Assembly: GCF_024701375.2 (NCBI RefSeq)
Contig: NZ_CP113910.1
Coordinates: 5,270,001 to 5,334,000, forward strand
DNA length: 64,000 bases
Direction of reading: 5' to 3'
Source: Streptomyces sp. KMM 9044
GTDB taxonomy: Bacteria > Actinomycetota > Actinomycetes > Streptomycetales > Streptomycetaceae
Shown one piece after another: positions 26,076 through 35,539 of this stretch; position 1 is the stretch's first letter; each line of letters opens with the position of its first letter. The position numbers and the translations under genes were made by a program. The notes under the pieces are model-generated. The model saw only the letters and a program-made list of their open reading frames with translations, was not told where the DNA came from and did no database searches.

Positions 26076-26886
26076 CGTCGCTCACCGCGGGCGCTCCGGG
26101 GCGGCGGCCGTCCGGGAGGAACAGCACCGAGTTCACGTAGCGCGGGCCCCTGAGTGCGCCGTGCGGCAGGACGCGGCGGAGCAAGCCGTGCGAGACGACG
26201 TAGGAGGCCCTGGCCTGGTGGGCCTCCAGCGGGAAACGGGCCAGCGGGACCCAGGCGTCGTCGGGCAGCACCCAGCCGTGGTAGCCCAGCAGGGACAGCT
26301 GGGCTACCACGGGTGCGATCGGCTGGATGCGGGACTCCAGCTCCACGAAGAGCGCCGGGCGGTCGCGGGCGAGGATGCCGGCGGCGCCGCGCAGTACCGC
26401 CGACTCGTTGCCGTCCACGTCGATCTTGATGAAACCGACGTCCTCCAGGCCCAGCTCGTCCAGCGTGACGCAGGCGACGTCCAGGGCGTGGCCGTGGATG
26501 TCCCGGCGGACCAGGGAGGACACGCCCCGGTCGCCGCCGTCGTCCGGCGGCAGCCACAGCCGGGCGATCCCGGTGCGGTCCGAGGCCGCCGCACGGATCA
26601 CGCGGACGTTCGGCGGGGCGCCGGAGATGAGCAGCCGCGCCAGGTGGGGGACCGGTTCGACGGTCACCACCTGGCGGGCGCGCCGGGCCAGCCGGTGCGT
26701 CCAGGGGCCGTACCAGCCGCCGACGTCGACCGCCGTGCCGCAGTCCGGCGGGCACAGGTCGGCGAGCCGGGCCAGCTCGGGCTCGAAGCGCGGGTAGACC
26801 GCGCGGGCGACGGCGGCCACGGCCCGGGTGGGCAGGACGGACGCAGCACGGGCGGCGAGTGTGACCCGGGGGAGGCTCTCCGTCAT
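26041..26886 (-). CDS. FkbM-type SAM-dependent methyltransferase
   Basis: This 281-residue protein has a SAM-binding motif (TAVDVGGWYGPWTHRLARRA near residues 50-70), the acidic loop VVTVEPVPHLARLL and the FkbM domain signature DVGFIKIDVDGNESAVLRGA. These enzymes O-methylate sugars or other small acceptors. The ATG overlaps the Trm112-like stop by four bases. In this operon the likely substrate is a sugar residue of a surface glycan. Confidence 0.85.
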   Translation of the reverse strand: MTESLPRVTLAARAASVLPTRAVAAVARAVYPRFEPELARLADLCPPDCGTAVDVGGWYGPWTHRLARRARQVVTVEPVPHLARLLISGAPPNVRVIRAAASDRTGIARLWLPPDDGGDRGVSSLVRRDIHGHALDVACVTLDELGLEDVGFIKIDVDGNESAVLRGAAGILARDRPALFVELESRIQPIAPVVAQLSLLGYHGWVLPDDAWVPLARFPLEAHQARASYVVSHGLLRRVLPHGALRGPRYVNSVLFLPDGRRPGAPAVSDDGSRAFRENPR

Positions 26887-27167
26887 GGGGTCGCCCCCGG
26901 GGCCCAGGGACGCCCGGCGGGGTCCGTGGGCGTACGGCCCCCGGACACGCGCGCCAGCAGTCTCTCGTGCTCCTCGCCCGAGACCTGCTCGCCGGAGGAC
27001 GGGAGCAGTTGCGGGATGCCGTCGACGATCGGATAGCGGCGGCGCAGGCGGGGGTTGTACAACGCCTCCTCGTGGCCCTCGGCGTCCGCAGCGGCGGGGA
27101 GCAGGTGCAGCGGTCCCTTGTCGAGCGGGCAGGCCAGAATCCTCAGCAGTGGGTCGTCGGGCTTCAC
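26883..27167 (-). CDS. Trm112-family small protein
   Basis: This 94-residue protein contains LLRILACPLDKGPLHLL and YPIVDGIPQLLPS, the Trm112 fold in which small zinc-type domains activate methyltransferases. Only the Cys of ACPLD is kept, so zinc binding is uncertain. Being sandwiched between methyltransferase genes with 4-bp overlaps on both sides suggests it activates one of the operon's methyltransferases. Confidence 0.8.
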   Translation of the reverse strand: MKPDDPLLRILACPLDKGPLHLLPAAADAEGHEEALYNPRLRRRYPIVDGIPQLLPSSGEQVSGEEHERLLARVSGGRTPTDPAGRPWAPGATP

Positions 27168-28090
27168 GGCGGAGTCAGCTCCTTCGTAGAGGTACTTTTT
27201 TGCGAGGCGGTGTCGTGCTTCGGCATGGCCAGCAGCACGGTGACCGCGAGCACCGTGCCCGCCACGCGCAGGCCCAGCCGCAGCGGTTCGTCGGGAAGTT
27301 CCTCGCCGAACGACAGCGTGCCGAGCACCGCCGTGTACAGGCAGGTCACGGTCGTGCAGACCGGCACGATCAGCGAGGCCCGGCAGCGCTGGAGCGCCGC
27401 CTGTGACAGCACCAGGCCGAACGCGCCGGTGAACAGCAGCAGATACGGATACGGGGAGCGCAGCAGCCCGAGCACCGCGTCGCCGACGCCACTGGTCGTC
27501 AGATGGCTCGACACGCCCTTGATGGCGAGCGAGCTGACGCCGTAGAGCAGGCCGACGGCGACCCCGTACTCGACGCCGGTGGTCGGCATCCGGTGCCGGC
27601 GCCGGGCCCGGCGCTCGGCGGAGTGGTAGAGCCACACCCCGGTCGCCAGCGACGGCACGCACACCAGCAGGATCAGCCGGTGCGGCGCATCCCGGCCGAC
27701 GGTGTCGGCGCCCTCGACGCCCTCCTTCAGGGACAGCACCACCATCAGCAGCGCGAGCAGGATGGCGCCCAGCGCGTACCGTTCCCGGCCGGTGGTCTCC
27801 TCACCCAGGAGCCGTGCCGACAGCATCACGAGCAGTACCAGGCCGGAGACGAACAGACCTTGGGCGGCGGCGATCGGCAGGGTCCGGTACACCGCGAGCT
27901 GTGCGGCGAAACCGGCGGCGAGGGACAGGGCCCCGGCGATCCACAACGGGTTGCCGAGCACCAGCCGCAGCAGCCGCGCCGGCCGGTGAACCGATACTTC
28001 GGGCAGGGTGGACAGCGCTCGCTTCTCCAGGACGAACCCGCCGCTGTACAGGACGTTCGACACCAGGGCAGCGGCCACTCCCCACCACAT
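27164..28090 (-). CDS. DMT-superfamily (EamA-like) membrane transporter
   Basis: This 308-residue protein has about nine or ten hydrophobic segments arranged as two repeats (for example PLWIAGALSLAAGFAAQLAV and LFTGAFGLVLSQAALQ) and a charged C-terminus. Drug/metabolite transporters of this kind move small metabolites or lipid-linked sugars. Coupling to methyltransferase and glycosyltransferase genes suggests export or flipping of the glycan precursor. GTG/TGA overlap with the next gene. Confidence 0.82.
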   Translation of the reverse strand: MWWGVAAALVSNVLYSGGFVLEKRALSTLPEVSVHRPARLLRLVLGNPLWIAGALSLAAGFAAQLAVYRTLPIAAAQGLFVSGLVLLVMLSARLLGEETTGRERYALGAILLALLMVVLSLKEGVEGADTVGRDAPHRLILLVCVPSLATGVWLYHSAERRARRRHRMPTTGVEYGVAVGLLYGVSSLAIKGVSSHLTTSGVGDAVLGLLRSPYPYLLLFTGAFGLVLSQAALQRCRASLIVPVCTTVTCLYTAVLGTLSFGEELPDEPLRLGLRVAGTVLAVTVLLAMPKHDTASQKSTSTKELTPP

Positions 28091-28105
28091 CGTCCCCGGC
28101 CTCCC

Positions 28106-28852
28106 TTACGTCCGGCGGGCGTGCAGGAGCAGGATCGAGGCGAGCGGTGGCCGGGCACAGGCCAGCCGGTCCATCATCCGCAGCGGGCGCGGCACCCCGT
28201 GGAACGGAGCGCCTTCGAGGCGTACGACGGTGAAACCGGACGCGTCGACGAACTCCCGCAGCGCACGGGCGGTGTACAGCCGCAGGTGTCCCACCACCTC
28301 CGATCCCGGCCTGCCGTGGATGCCGCGCAGGCTGACCTCGGAGAACACCGGCTGCACTCCGGCCAGCAGCAGCGCACGGTTGTACCAGGCGGCCAGATTG
28401 GGGGTGGACAGCATCAGATGGCCCCCGGGGCGCAGCACCCGGTGGATCTCCTCCAGGGCCGCGTCAGGGTCGACGAGATGCTCGATCACCTCGCTGAACA
28501 GCACCGCGTCGGCCGACCCGGACACGAACGGCAGCCCGCCGTCGGTGAGCTCGCCGCGCACCGCGTACGGCATCCGGGTGCGGGCCCGCGCCAGGGCGTC
28601 CTGGGACCAGTCGACGCCGACGAGGCGGTGGCCGTGCAGGAGGGGTGCGGCCGTGGCCGCGGCCGAGCCGTCGCCGCAGCCGATGTCGAGGATCGTCCGC
28701 GCGCCCCGGGCACCGGCCGGGCCGAGCGCCCGGGCGAGCATCCGGGCCTGGCGGAGGCTGCGGGAGGGGCCCGAAGCCACCGGGACGGCAGGGTTCTCGT
28801 AGAAGTCGCGCAGGTCGCGGGGTGGGGAGGCGGTGGTCGCGGTGGTCGTCAC
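28106..28852 (-). CDS. Class I SAM-dependent methyltransferase
   Basis: This 248-residue protein carries TILDIGCGDGSAAATAA (SAM motif I), VGVDWSQDALARAR (motif II), then SADAVLFSEVIEHLVDPD and HRVLRPGGHLMLSTPN. These are methyltransferase-11 features. GTG at 28852 overlaps the condensation-like gene stop. A substrate cannot be named. This and the transporter gene are separated by 15 bases. Confidence 0.85.
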   Translation of the reverse strand: MTTTATTASPPRDLRDFYENPAVPVASGPSRSLRQARMLARALGPAGARGARTILDIGCGDGSAAATAAPLLHGHRLVGVDWSQDALARARTRMPYAVRGELTDGGLPFVSGSADAVLFSEVIEHLVDPDAALEEIHRVLRPGGHLMLSTPNLAAWYNRALLLAGVQPVFSEVSLRGIHGRPGSEVVGHLRLYTARALREFVDASGFTVVRLEGAPFHGVPRPLRMMDRLACARPPLASILLLHARRT

Positions 28853-30213
28853 GGGGCTGCCTCCGTGGAGTGCAGATGGTGTGCGAAGAGGTCGTGGAGG
28901 TGGACGCCGTCCGCCCGCCCCAGCAGCGCCCGGGACCAGCGCACGGACAGATGGAGACGGCCCGCGGTGGAGGCGGTGGTGAAGGTGAGGCCGCGCGGCA
29001 TCCGGGACGGCGCCGAGAACCACACCGCGTGGGCGCTGCCCGCCTCCTCGCCGAAGTCCAGCGGGTACGGGATGCGGCCGATGTTGCTGAGCAGCGTGGT
29101 CGACAGCAGGGGCGCCGCGGTCCTGCGCAGGGCGCGGGTGAGGACCCGGCGGGCGGCGACCGGGGCCCAGGGCGCTGTCAGCAGGTTCGCCCCGCGGCCC
29201 AGTTGGGGACGGGAGAGGGACTTCAGGGCACGGGTGCGCAGAGCGGTGCGGTGGAGCAGGCCGGGCAGGTCGCAGGTGTCCAGTTCCGTGAGGGCGAAGG
29301 GGACTTCGACCAGCCGGGTGCCGTTGCCGATGGGCATCGTGGCGTCCCTGGGGCGGTCGTCCACCGGCATGGTGATGCGCAACGGGCGCGGGCGGGCGCC
29401 GCGTTCGCGGTTCCAGCGGGCGAGGGTCAGGGCGGTGGCGACCATGAGCTGGTCGTTGACGGTGTACGGGGCCCCCTTGGGCCGGTGCGGCAGGGGGAGT
29501 TCGGAGACGATCAGCCCGTTGCCGGTGCGGTGGCCCGGGTCCGGGGTGCCGGGGGCCACCCGGGCGGGCGGCGACCAGGGGGAGGGCGCGTCCGGCGCGC
29601 CGGCCTGCGCGGGTGCGGACCGCCGTACCGGCGGGGCGGCGGCGGAGTTGTCCCTGCCGCCGTAGATCTCGGCGGCGGTGGCCAGGATGCGCAGGCAGGC
29701 GGGGCTGTCGAGCGCGGTGTGGTTGACGGTGAGGAGCAGCGCGGCGCCCACCCCGGCATCCGCCCCGCCGTTCCCGCCGTTCCCGCCGTTCCCGTCCGCC
29801 CCGCCGGGCCCGCCATACGCGCCGGCCTGGACGGTGTCGCCGGGGCCCGGGGCGTTCACCAGTTCCAGGCGGATCGGCGGGGAGGCGGTGAGCGGGGGTG
29901 CCTGGGTCAGGGTCCGGGCGCGGGCGTCCCGCAGGGCGCCCGGGCCCGGCGGCGCGAAGCGCACCACCTCCACGTCGGGTTCGTCGGTCAGCTCCCACTC
30001 GTAGCGGCGCCGGTACCAGGGGCCCGGGGCCTCGCGCATGAGGATGCGCGGGTGCCGGTGCAGGGCCTCGAGGAACGCCTTGCGCAGCCGGCCGGGGTCC
30101 AGTTCCCCGGGGAGATGCACCTCGACGTGCACCGTCTCCGGCTCCTCCTCCTGGAGACAGTGCCGGGACACCTCGTCCACCACGGGGAACGGGATGCGAA
30201 GGGGTGTGGTCAT
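28849..30213 (-). CDS. Condensation-domain-like acyltransferase protein
   Basis: This 454-residue protein resembles the condensation (chloramphenicol acetyltransferase-like) superfamily. It has a NHTALDSPA segment at the place of the HHxxxD active-site motif (a single His and an Asp), ITMPVDDRPRDATMPIGN and TTLLSNIGRIPYPLDFG near the C-terminus. A Gly/Asn-rich low-complexity insert sits near residues 128-148. There is no adenylation or carrier domain nearby, so it acts alone, perhaps transferring an acyl group onto a sugar. ATG at 30213 overlaps the stop of the AftD-like gene. Confidence 0.75.
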   Translation of the reverse strand: MTTPLRIPFPVVDEVSRHCLQEEEPETVHVEVHLPGELDPGRLRKAFLEALHRHPRILMREAPGPWYRRRYEWELTDEPDVEVVRFAPPGPGALRDARARTLTQAPPLTASPPIRLELVNAPGPGDTVQAGAYGGPGGADGNGGNGGNGGADAGVGAALLLTVNHTALDSPACLRILATAAEIYGGRDNSAAAPPVRRSAPAQAGAPDAPSPWSPPARVAPGTPDPGHRTGNGLIVSELPLPHRPKGAPYTVNDQLMVATALTLARWNRERGARPRPLRITMPVDDRPRDATMPIGNGTRLVEVPFALTELDTCDLPGLLHRTALRTRALKSLSRPQLGRGANLLTAPWAPVAARRVLTRALRRTAAPLLSTTLLSNIGRIPYPLDFGEEAGSAHAVWFSAPSRMPRGLTFTTASTAGRLHLSVRWSRALLGRADGVHLHDLFAHHLHSTEAAP

Positions 30214-33200
30214 CCGGTGCCGCCCTTTCCCGCCGAGCCGTTCGAGTGGTTCGGGTCGTCCGGGCCTCCCGTGCCGTGGGTGCGGGGAAGCTGCCGGGTG
30301 GACTTCTCCAGGCCGGGCGGCGGCCGGTGCGTCGGAACGCGTGAGCGCACCGGAGGCAGCTCGGCCGTACGGTGGTCCGGTCTGTCGGAGGACCGCTGCC
30401 ACTCGGTGGAACCGGCCCTGGCCGCCGCGGGCCCGCCTGCGGCCGTCCCGGCCCCGTCGTCCGTCCGCCCGGACCCCCGGCCGTCCTCCCGCACCGCCCG
30501 CCCGGACCCGGGGCCGCCCAGGCTCACCAGCGCCGCGAACAGTCCGATCAGTGCCAGCAGCTGCGCCACGTGCCCGAAGGCGCCCTCGCCCGCGCCCGCC
30601 GGCTCCCCGGCCCCGAGGGCGGACGCGATCCCCGCTCCCGTGAGGGCGGCGAGCGCCACCGGCACCAGCAGGGCGGCCCTGCGCCACGCGAGCAGCGCCA
30701 GCGCCGGGACCAGCAGGGCCCACCAGCCCGCGACGACCACGCCGACCAGCGTCAGCGCCACCGTGCCCAGCCACAGTCCGGGCGCCGCCGGCTCGGGCTG
30801 CGGGGCGTCGGGGTTCTCGGCCCTCCGGCGCCACAGCGCCAGCCCGATCAGCACCGCGATCCCGACCCCGCTGCCGATCAGAGCGGCGTCGTAGGCCGTG
30901 GCGGGACCGTAGGACAGCTTCACGGTGCCGCTCTCGCCCGCCGGGATCCGCCAGCCCTGCTGCCAGCCGTCCAGCCGCAGCGGTGTCAGTTCCTCGCCGT
31001 TCAGGGTGGCTGTCCAGCCGTCGTTGTAGTTCTCGTACGTCGTGAGGTACGAGGCGGCTCCGGAGCCGACCGACAGCTCCCGCTGGTCGCCCAGCCAGTC
31101 CTTGACCTCCAGTTCGCGCTCGGCCGCCGAGGCGTCCGGCACGGTGCCGCGGGTCAGGGTCACGGAGGTCACGGTGAGCGGTCCCGCGTCACCTGCCTCG
31201 ACCCGGTGCTTGCCGGTGGACAGCTCCAACACCGTCCTCACCTCTCCTTGCTGGCAGAGCGTCACGTCCACCGGACGCCGCTCGGTCAGGTCCCCGACCG
31301 TGCCCTTCACGCCGGTCTCGTACAGCTCGCCGTCGACGGCGAGCACCGGCCCCCTGCCGCACTCCAGGGTGAACTCCCGGTCGGCGGACGGCTGCGGGGT
31401 GCGGTACTCGTCGAGCGCCGGTATGTAGACCTCCGTCAGTCCCACCGGCAGGCTCAGGTCGTCGCCGACCACGGGGTTGTGCAGGGTGAGCGGGGCGGTC
31501 CGGGTGATGGCGATGTCGAGCCGGTCCGTGGTGATCGGCGGGAAGCGGACCATGCCGTTGTCGTCGACGTTCGCGATCGCCGCGCCGTCCGGGGAGCTGA
31601 TGCGCACCTCGGTCGGCCGGGTGGACAGGCCGCCCGCGGCCGCCAGCACGATCTCGCCCACCGGCTGCTTGCCGTCCCAGCTCAGGTGGACGACGGGCCT
31701 GTCGCCCGCGATCCATGAGGTGGTCAGGTCACCGTCGGTGAGGTTGCGCGCGGTCAGGCCCGCGCCGAGGCGGGCAGTGGAGTCGGCGGTGGCGGTGATC
31801 CGGGCCTGCTGCTCGGGCGCCACGTCGTACAGCAGCCGGTCCAGCGCCTCGCCCGGCACGGCCACGCCGCTCGCCTCGACCTCGTACGTGCCCGCCGTGC
31901 CCGTGGTGAACACGCGGTGCAGCCCGTTCTCGGTGCCCGTCGGGGACAGACCGGTCGGATCGGCGGAACGGTGCAGCGAGACGACCTGCGCGCCGGCGGT
32001 CGAGTTCTCCGCGTCCGTGGGCAGCCGCAGCAGCCGGGTCACCTGCACGTCCGGCAGGTCGATCTCGGAGAAGCCCGCGCCGCCCAGACCGGAGTGCCGG
32101 GCCACCGAGTCGACGATCGTCAGCTTCATCCAGCCCGTCGCGCCCTCGGGCGCCTTGACGTCCTGTTTGATGCCGTTCGCCTGGAGGAAGCTGGTTTCGG
32201 AGCCGCGCTCCGTCTCCACCCGCACCTTGGTCGCCGCGGCCCGCACACTGCCCTGCGGCAGCGGGACGATGCCGATGGAGTCCGGCATCTCGTAGCTGTC
32301 GTCGAAGGCGATCCGCAGCCACTGCCCGTCCGGTGAGCCGGCCGAACCCTCGGCCCAGGCCGTCTCCGGGTTGCCGTCGAAGGCGTTCACCGGGTCGTAC
32401 TGCGGCAGATGGAACAGCCAGTTGCCGTACGAGGACGCCGACACCGCGCGGGCGCCGCGCAGTTCGGCCACCGTCTGGTGGTCCAGGCCCTCCTTCGGCA
32501 GGATCTGGTGCGGCTTCTCACCCGCGCCCTGCGTGGCGTCGGGCGCGTTGCGCTCGTCGGAGGTGTACGTGTACGACGTGTTGGAGTTGACCAGGCCGAA
32601 CCGGGTGTCCGCGTACCGCATCCCGTCGCCGGTCACCTGCAACGCCGGTGTGCCGAGCCCGGGATGGGCGTCACCGGTCAGCACGGTCGGCCGGCCGCGC
32701 AGTTCGCCGGCCAGCGGCAGCAGCGCCTCCGGGCCGCCGGAGACCACGGCGGTGTCCGCGATCGGGGCCAGCGAGGCCTGCCCCGGACGCCGGACGTCCG
32801 CCCCGGTCGGACGGTAGATCTCCACCGCCCGCTGCTGCGGGTACAGCCCCTCGACCTGGAGCGGGGTGTCGTTCGCGATGACTCCGCCGGTCTTCACCGG
32901 ACCGAGCCCGGTGACCCGCTCGTACCCGGACTGCGTGAGGGTGCGCTTGACCGTCGTGGTCGGCACATGCCCGACCTGGTCCGGATCGAGGTCGTTGCGC
33001 ACGACGACGTAGTAGAGGCCGGCGCGGCTCAGGTAGTCGGCGAGCCCCGGCACCTCGGCGCCGGTCAGCAGGGCCTGCTCGACCGCGTCCATGGCCCGCC
33101 GGTTGCCCGGGGTGCCGAACGGGACGTAATCGCGCTGTGCCCAGCGGGATTCGGCGACCACGTCGAGCGGCTGGTCGATGGTCGAGCCCCAGGTGTGGAT

Positions 33201-34685
33201 GCCGTGCGCGGTCGCCGGCACGACGAGCGCCCGCGAGTCCGGGGAGTTCTCCTCCAGCCAGTCGGCCGTGGCCCGCCAGTACGTGGGGATCTCCTGGAAC
33301 GAACCCGGACCGGGGATCGACCCGTTGAGGTACGGCCACATCAGCCCCGGCAGGATCAGCACCGCGGCGACCAGCGGCGCGAAGCGCCCGCCCCGCACCC
33401 GCCGCCGGATCCGGCCCGTTTCGTCCGTCCCGTGTGTTCCGTGTGTTCCGTTCGGCCGGCCGGCCTCGTCGGCGCCGCGTGAGCGGGCGGCCGTGCCCAC
33501 CAGATGGCCCAGGCCCAGCACCAGGGCGAGCGCCAGGCCCGTCTGGAACTTGTAGATGTTGCGGAACGGCGACAGCCAGCCGTCCAGCCAGTCCTGCACG
33601 ACCCCGTGGAACGGAGCGCCGAACGCGCCGCCGTACCCGGCGAGCAGCACCAGCACCGTCACCAGCACCGTCAGCACCAGCCAGCGGCGCTCCGGCAGGT
33701 CCCGCCGGGCCAGCCCCGCCAGGCCCAGACCGGCCGCGAGTGCCGAGCAGACGATCACCAGCGCCGAGGAGGCGACGGTCCAGCCGGCGGGCAGCCACGC
33801 CTCACCGAAGTGCAGATACGCCACCCAGTTCCCGGCCCCGCGCAGTGCCTCGGTGGCCGCCATGGTGTCCGTCGTGGTCCGCGCGGTCTCGACATAGGGC
33901 AGGAAGTTCTCGCCGTACACGCCGAGCAGCAGCAGCGGGATCCACCACCAGGCCGTCGCCACCGCGACGGCGGGAGCCCACCAGGCGATCAGCCTCCGCC
34001 GTCGCGGTCCCGGCGGCCGGGACAGCAGGTACAGGCCCACGGGCAGCAGCGACGCCAGCGTCGAGGCGGCGTTGACCCCGCCCATGAACGGGACGAGCAG
34101 GGCCGAACGCAGCGCCGCGACCCGGGCCGTGTAGCGTTCGTCCGTCAGCGGCAGCAGCACCCACGGCAGCAACGCGCCCGGCAGGGCGGCGGCCGACGTG
34201 GAGCCGATCACCGTGGTGAACAGCGGCCACAGCGCGTACGCCGCCGCCGCGAGCAGCTGGGACGCTCCGCTGCCCACACGCAGCCGCTCGGCGAGACGCA
34301 GAGCGCCCCAGAACGCGACGGACACGATCAGCGACAGCCACAGCCGCTCGGCCAGCCACACCGGCAGCTGCACCAGGTCGCACAGCCAGTAGAACGGCAG
34401 CATCGGCCACAGGTAGCCGATGTACTGGTTGTTGACCCCGCCGAACGACCCCTGGTCCTGCCACAGCTGGCCGAGGGCGGCGAGGAACCGCCCCGGGTCG
34501 ACGGTGACACCCAGTTTGGTGTCGAAGGTCTGCCGCCCCGGTTGCACCGCCAGGAGCAGGACGAACATCACCGCCCAGAAGCCCAGCAGCCAGCGCCGCG
34601 ACCGCCGCGGGCCCCGGGGCGGACCCGCGGCGGTCGCGGTACGAGGGACGGCTGCCGGAGGGGGAGCCTGGACCGTGGTCGTCAT
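30210..34685 (-). CDS. AftD-like GT-C arabinofuranosyltransferase
   Basis: This 1491-residue integral membrane protein has an N-terminal GT-C core with about 11 membrane spans to residue 450 or so, and the family's acidic motif near QTFDTKLGVTVDPGRFL. A long extracytoplasmic part follows, including an F5/8-type carbohydrate-binding-like segment (YDPVNAFDGNPETAWAEG). The C-terminus has two or three more membrane spans and an unstructured tail. This domain plan matches alpha-(1,3)-arabinofuranosyltransferases (DUF3367), which in mycobacteria branch cell-wall arabinan. Streptomycetes have no mycolyl-arabinogalactan, so the acceptor here is unknown. ATG at 34685 overlaps the preceding stop. Confidence 0.85.
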   Translation of the reverse strand: MTTTVQAPPPAAVPRTATAAGPPRGPRRSRRWLLGFWAVMFVLLLAVQPGRQTFDTKLGVTVDPGRFLAALGQLWQDQGSFGGVNNQYIGYLWPMLPFYWLCDLVQLPVWLAERLWLSLIVSVAFWGALRLAERLRVGSGASQLLAAAAYALWPLFTTVIGSTSAAALPGALLPWVLLPLTDERYTARVAALRSALLVPFMGGVNAASTLASLLPVGLYLLSRPPGPRRRRLIAWWAPAVAVATAWWWIPLLLLGVYGENFLPYVETARTTTDTMAATEALRGAGNWVAYLHFGEAWLPAGWTVASSALVIVCSALAAGLGLAGLARRDLPERRWLVLTVLVTVLVLLAGYGGAFGAPFHGVVQDWLDGWLSPFRNIYKFQTGLALALVLGLGHLVGTAARSRGADEAGRPNGTHGTHGTDETGRIRRRVRGGRFAPLVAAVLILPGLMWPYLNGSIPGPGSFQEIPTYWRATADWLEENSPDSRALVVPATAHGIHTWGSTIDQPLDVVAESRWAQRDYVPFGTPGNRRAMDAVEQALLTGAEVPGLADYLSRAGLYYVVVRNDLDPDQVGHVPTTTVKRTLTQSGYERVTGLGPVKTGGVIANDTPLQVEGLYPQQRAVEIYRPTGADVRRPGQASLAPIADTAVVSGGPEALLPLAGELRGRPTVLTGDAHPGLGTPALQVTGDGMRYADTRFGLVNSNTSYTYTSDERNAPDATQGAGEKPHQILPKEGLDHQTVAELRGARAVSASSYGNWLFHLPQYDPVNAFDGNPETAWAEGSAGSPDGQWLRIAFDDSYEMPDSIGIVPLPQGSVRAAATKVRVETERGSETSFLQANGIKQDVKAPEGATGWMKLTIVDSVARHSGLGGAGFSEIDLPDVQVTRLLRLPTDAENSTAGAQVVSLHRSADPTGLSPTGTENGLHRVFTTGTAGTYEVEASGVAVPGEALDRLLYDVAPEQQARITATADSTARLGAGLTARNLTDGDLTTSWIAGDRPVVHLSWDGKQPVGEIVLAAAGGLSTRPTEVRISSPDGAAIANVDDNGMVRFPPITTDRLDIAITRTAPLTLHNPVVGDDLSLPVGLTEVYIPALDEYRTPQPSADREFTLECGRGPVLAVDGELYETGVKGTVGDLTERRPVDVTLCQQGEVRTVLELSTGKHRVEAGDAGPLTVTSVTLTRGTVPDASAAERELEVKDWLGDQRELSVGSGAASYLTTYENYNDGWTATLNGEELTPLRLDGWQQGWRIPAGESGTVKLSYGPATAYDAALIGSGVGIAVLIGLALWRRRAENPDAPQPEPAAPGLWLGTVALTLVGVVVAGWWALLVPALALLAWRRAALLVPVALAALTGAGIASALGAGEPAGAGEGAFGHVAQLLALIGLFAALVSLGGPGSGRAVREDGRGSGRTDDGAGTAAGGPAAARAGSTEWQRSSDRPDHRTAELPPVRSRVPTHRPPPGLEKSTRQLPRTHGTGGPDDPNHSNGSAGKGGTG

Positions 34686-35539
34686 TCGGGACACCGCCGG
34701 AGGATGAGGAGGAGGTTCCACGTAGCGAACTCACGCAGACCGGGCACCTTGACCACGGTCTCGGTGAGGAACGGCCAGTAGCGGGAGCGCGCCGAGACGA
34801 TGCGTACGTCGGCGCGGCCCCGTACCTGCCGCAGGGTGGTACCGATGTGCACCGGGAAGAGGTTCTCGCCGAGCGTGTGCTTGGCGGGTCTTCCGGTACG
34901 GCGCCGGTAGCGGGCGCGGGCCCGCTCGGCGCCGAGATAGTGCCACGGGGCCCATTCGTGCCCGCCCCACGGCGAAAGCCAGTTGGTGAACGACACGTAG
35001 ATGAGCCCGCCCGGCCGGGTCACCCGGGCCAGCTCGCTGAGGAAGGTCTGCGGATCGGCCACGTGCTCCAGGACGTTGGACGAGAACGTCACGTCCGCGG
35101 CGCCGTCGCACAGCGGCAGCAGATAGCCGTCCGCGACCACGGTCTTCTCGGGCGGCTTCCGGGCCAGCTCCCGCACGTCCGGTTCGAACAGGAAGGCGTC
35201 CGCGCCGCGGCGGCGGAACTCCTCGGTGAAGTGCCCGCTGCCGCCGCCGACGTCGACCACGACCCGGCCCGCCACGGGACCGCCGTACGCCTCGACCTGG
35301 TCGGCGGCGTCCCGGGCGAGCAGCGCGTAGCAGGTGTCGGGGTCCTCCTGCTCACGCAGGAAGGCGCGGAAGAGGGCGAGGGAGCGGTGAGGTGAGGGGT
35401 CCTTCGGACGGCTCCCGGCCAGTGCGCCGCCGGCCGTGCCTCTGTCGCCCGCCCCGCCTCCCCTGCGTCTGCCACCCGGCTCTCCGCCACCCGATCCGCT
35501 GTCGGTCATGCTCCTGTCACCCATGGGTCCCTCGCTCAT
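34682..35539 (-). CDS. Class I SAM-dependent methyltransferase
   Basis: This 285-residue protein has a disordered Gly/Arg-rich N-terminus (about residues 1-45), then a methyltransferase-11 domain with VVVDVGGGSGHFTEEF and VTFSSNVLEHVADPQTFLSE. ATG at 35539 (MSEGPMG) overlaps the glycosyltransferase stop by four bases. It is a second methyltransferase of the operon; the substrate is not evident. Confidence 0.82.
   Translation of the reverse strand: MSEGPMGDRSMTDSGSGGGEPGGRRRGGGAGDRGTAGGALAGSRPKDPSPHRSLALFRAFLREQEDPDTCYALLARDAADQVEAYGGPVAGRVVVDVGGGSGHFTEEFRRRGADAFLFEPDVRELARKPPEKTVVADGYLLPLCDGAADVTFSSNVLEHVADPQTFLSELARVTRPGGLIYVSFTNWLSPWGGHEWAPWHYLGAERARARYRRRTGRPAKHTLGENLFPVHIGTTLRQVRGRADVRIVSARSRYWPFLTETVVKVPGLREFATWNLLLILRRCPE

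Noticed and set aside
30372..31718. Long open frames on the plus strand opposite the AftD-like gene
   Set aside because: They are shadows of high-G+C coding on the minus strand. They have no domain content and wrong codon-position bias.
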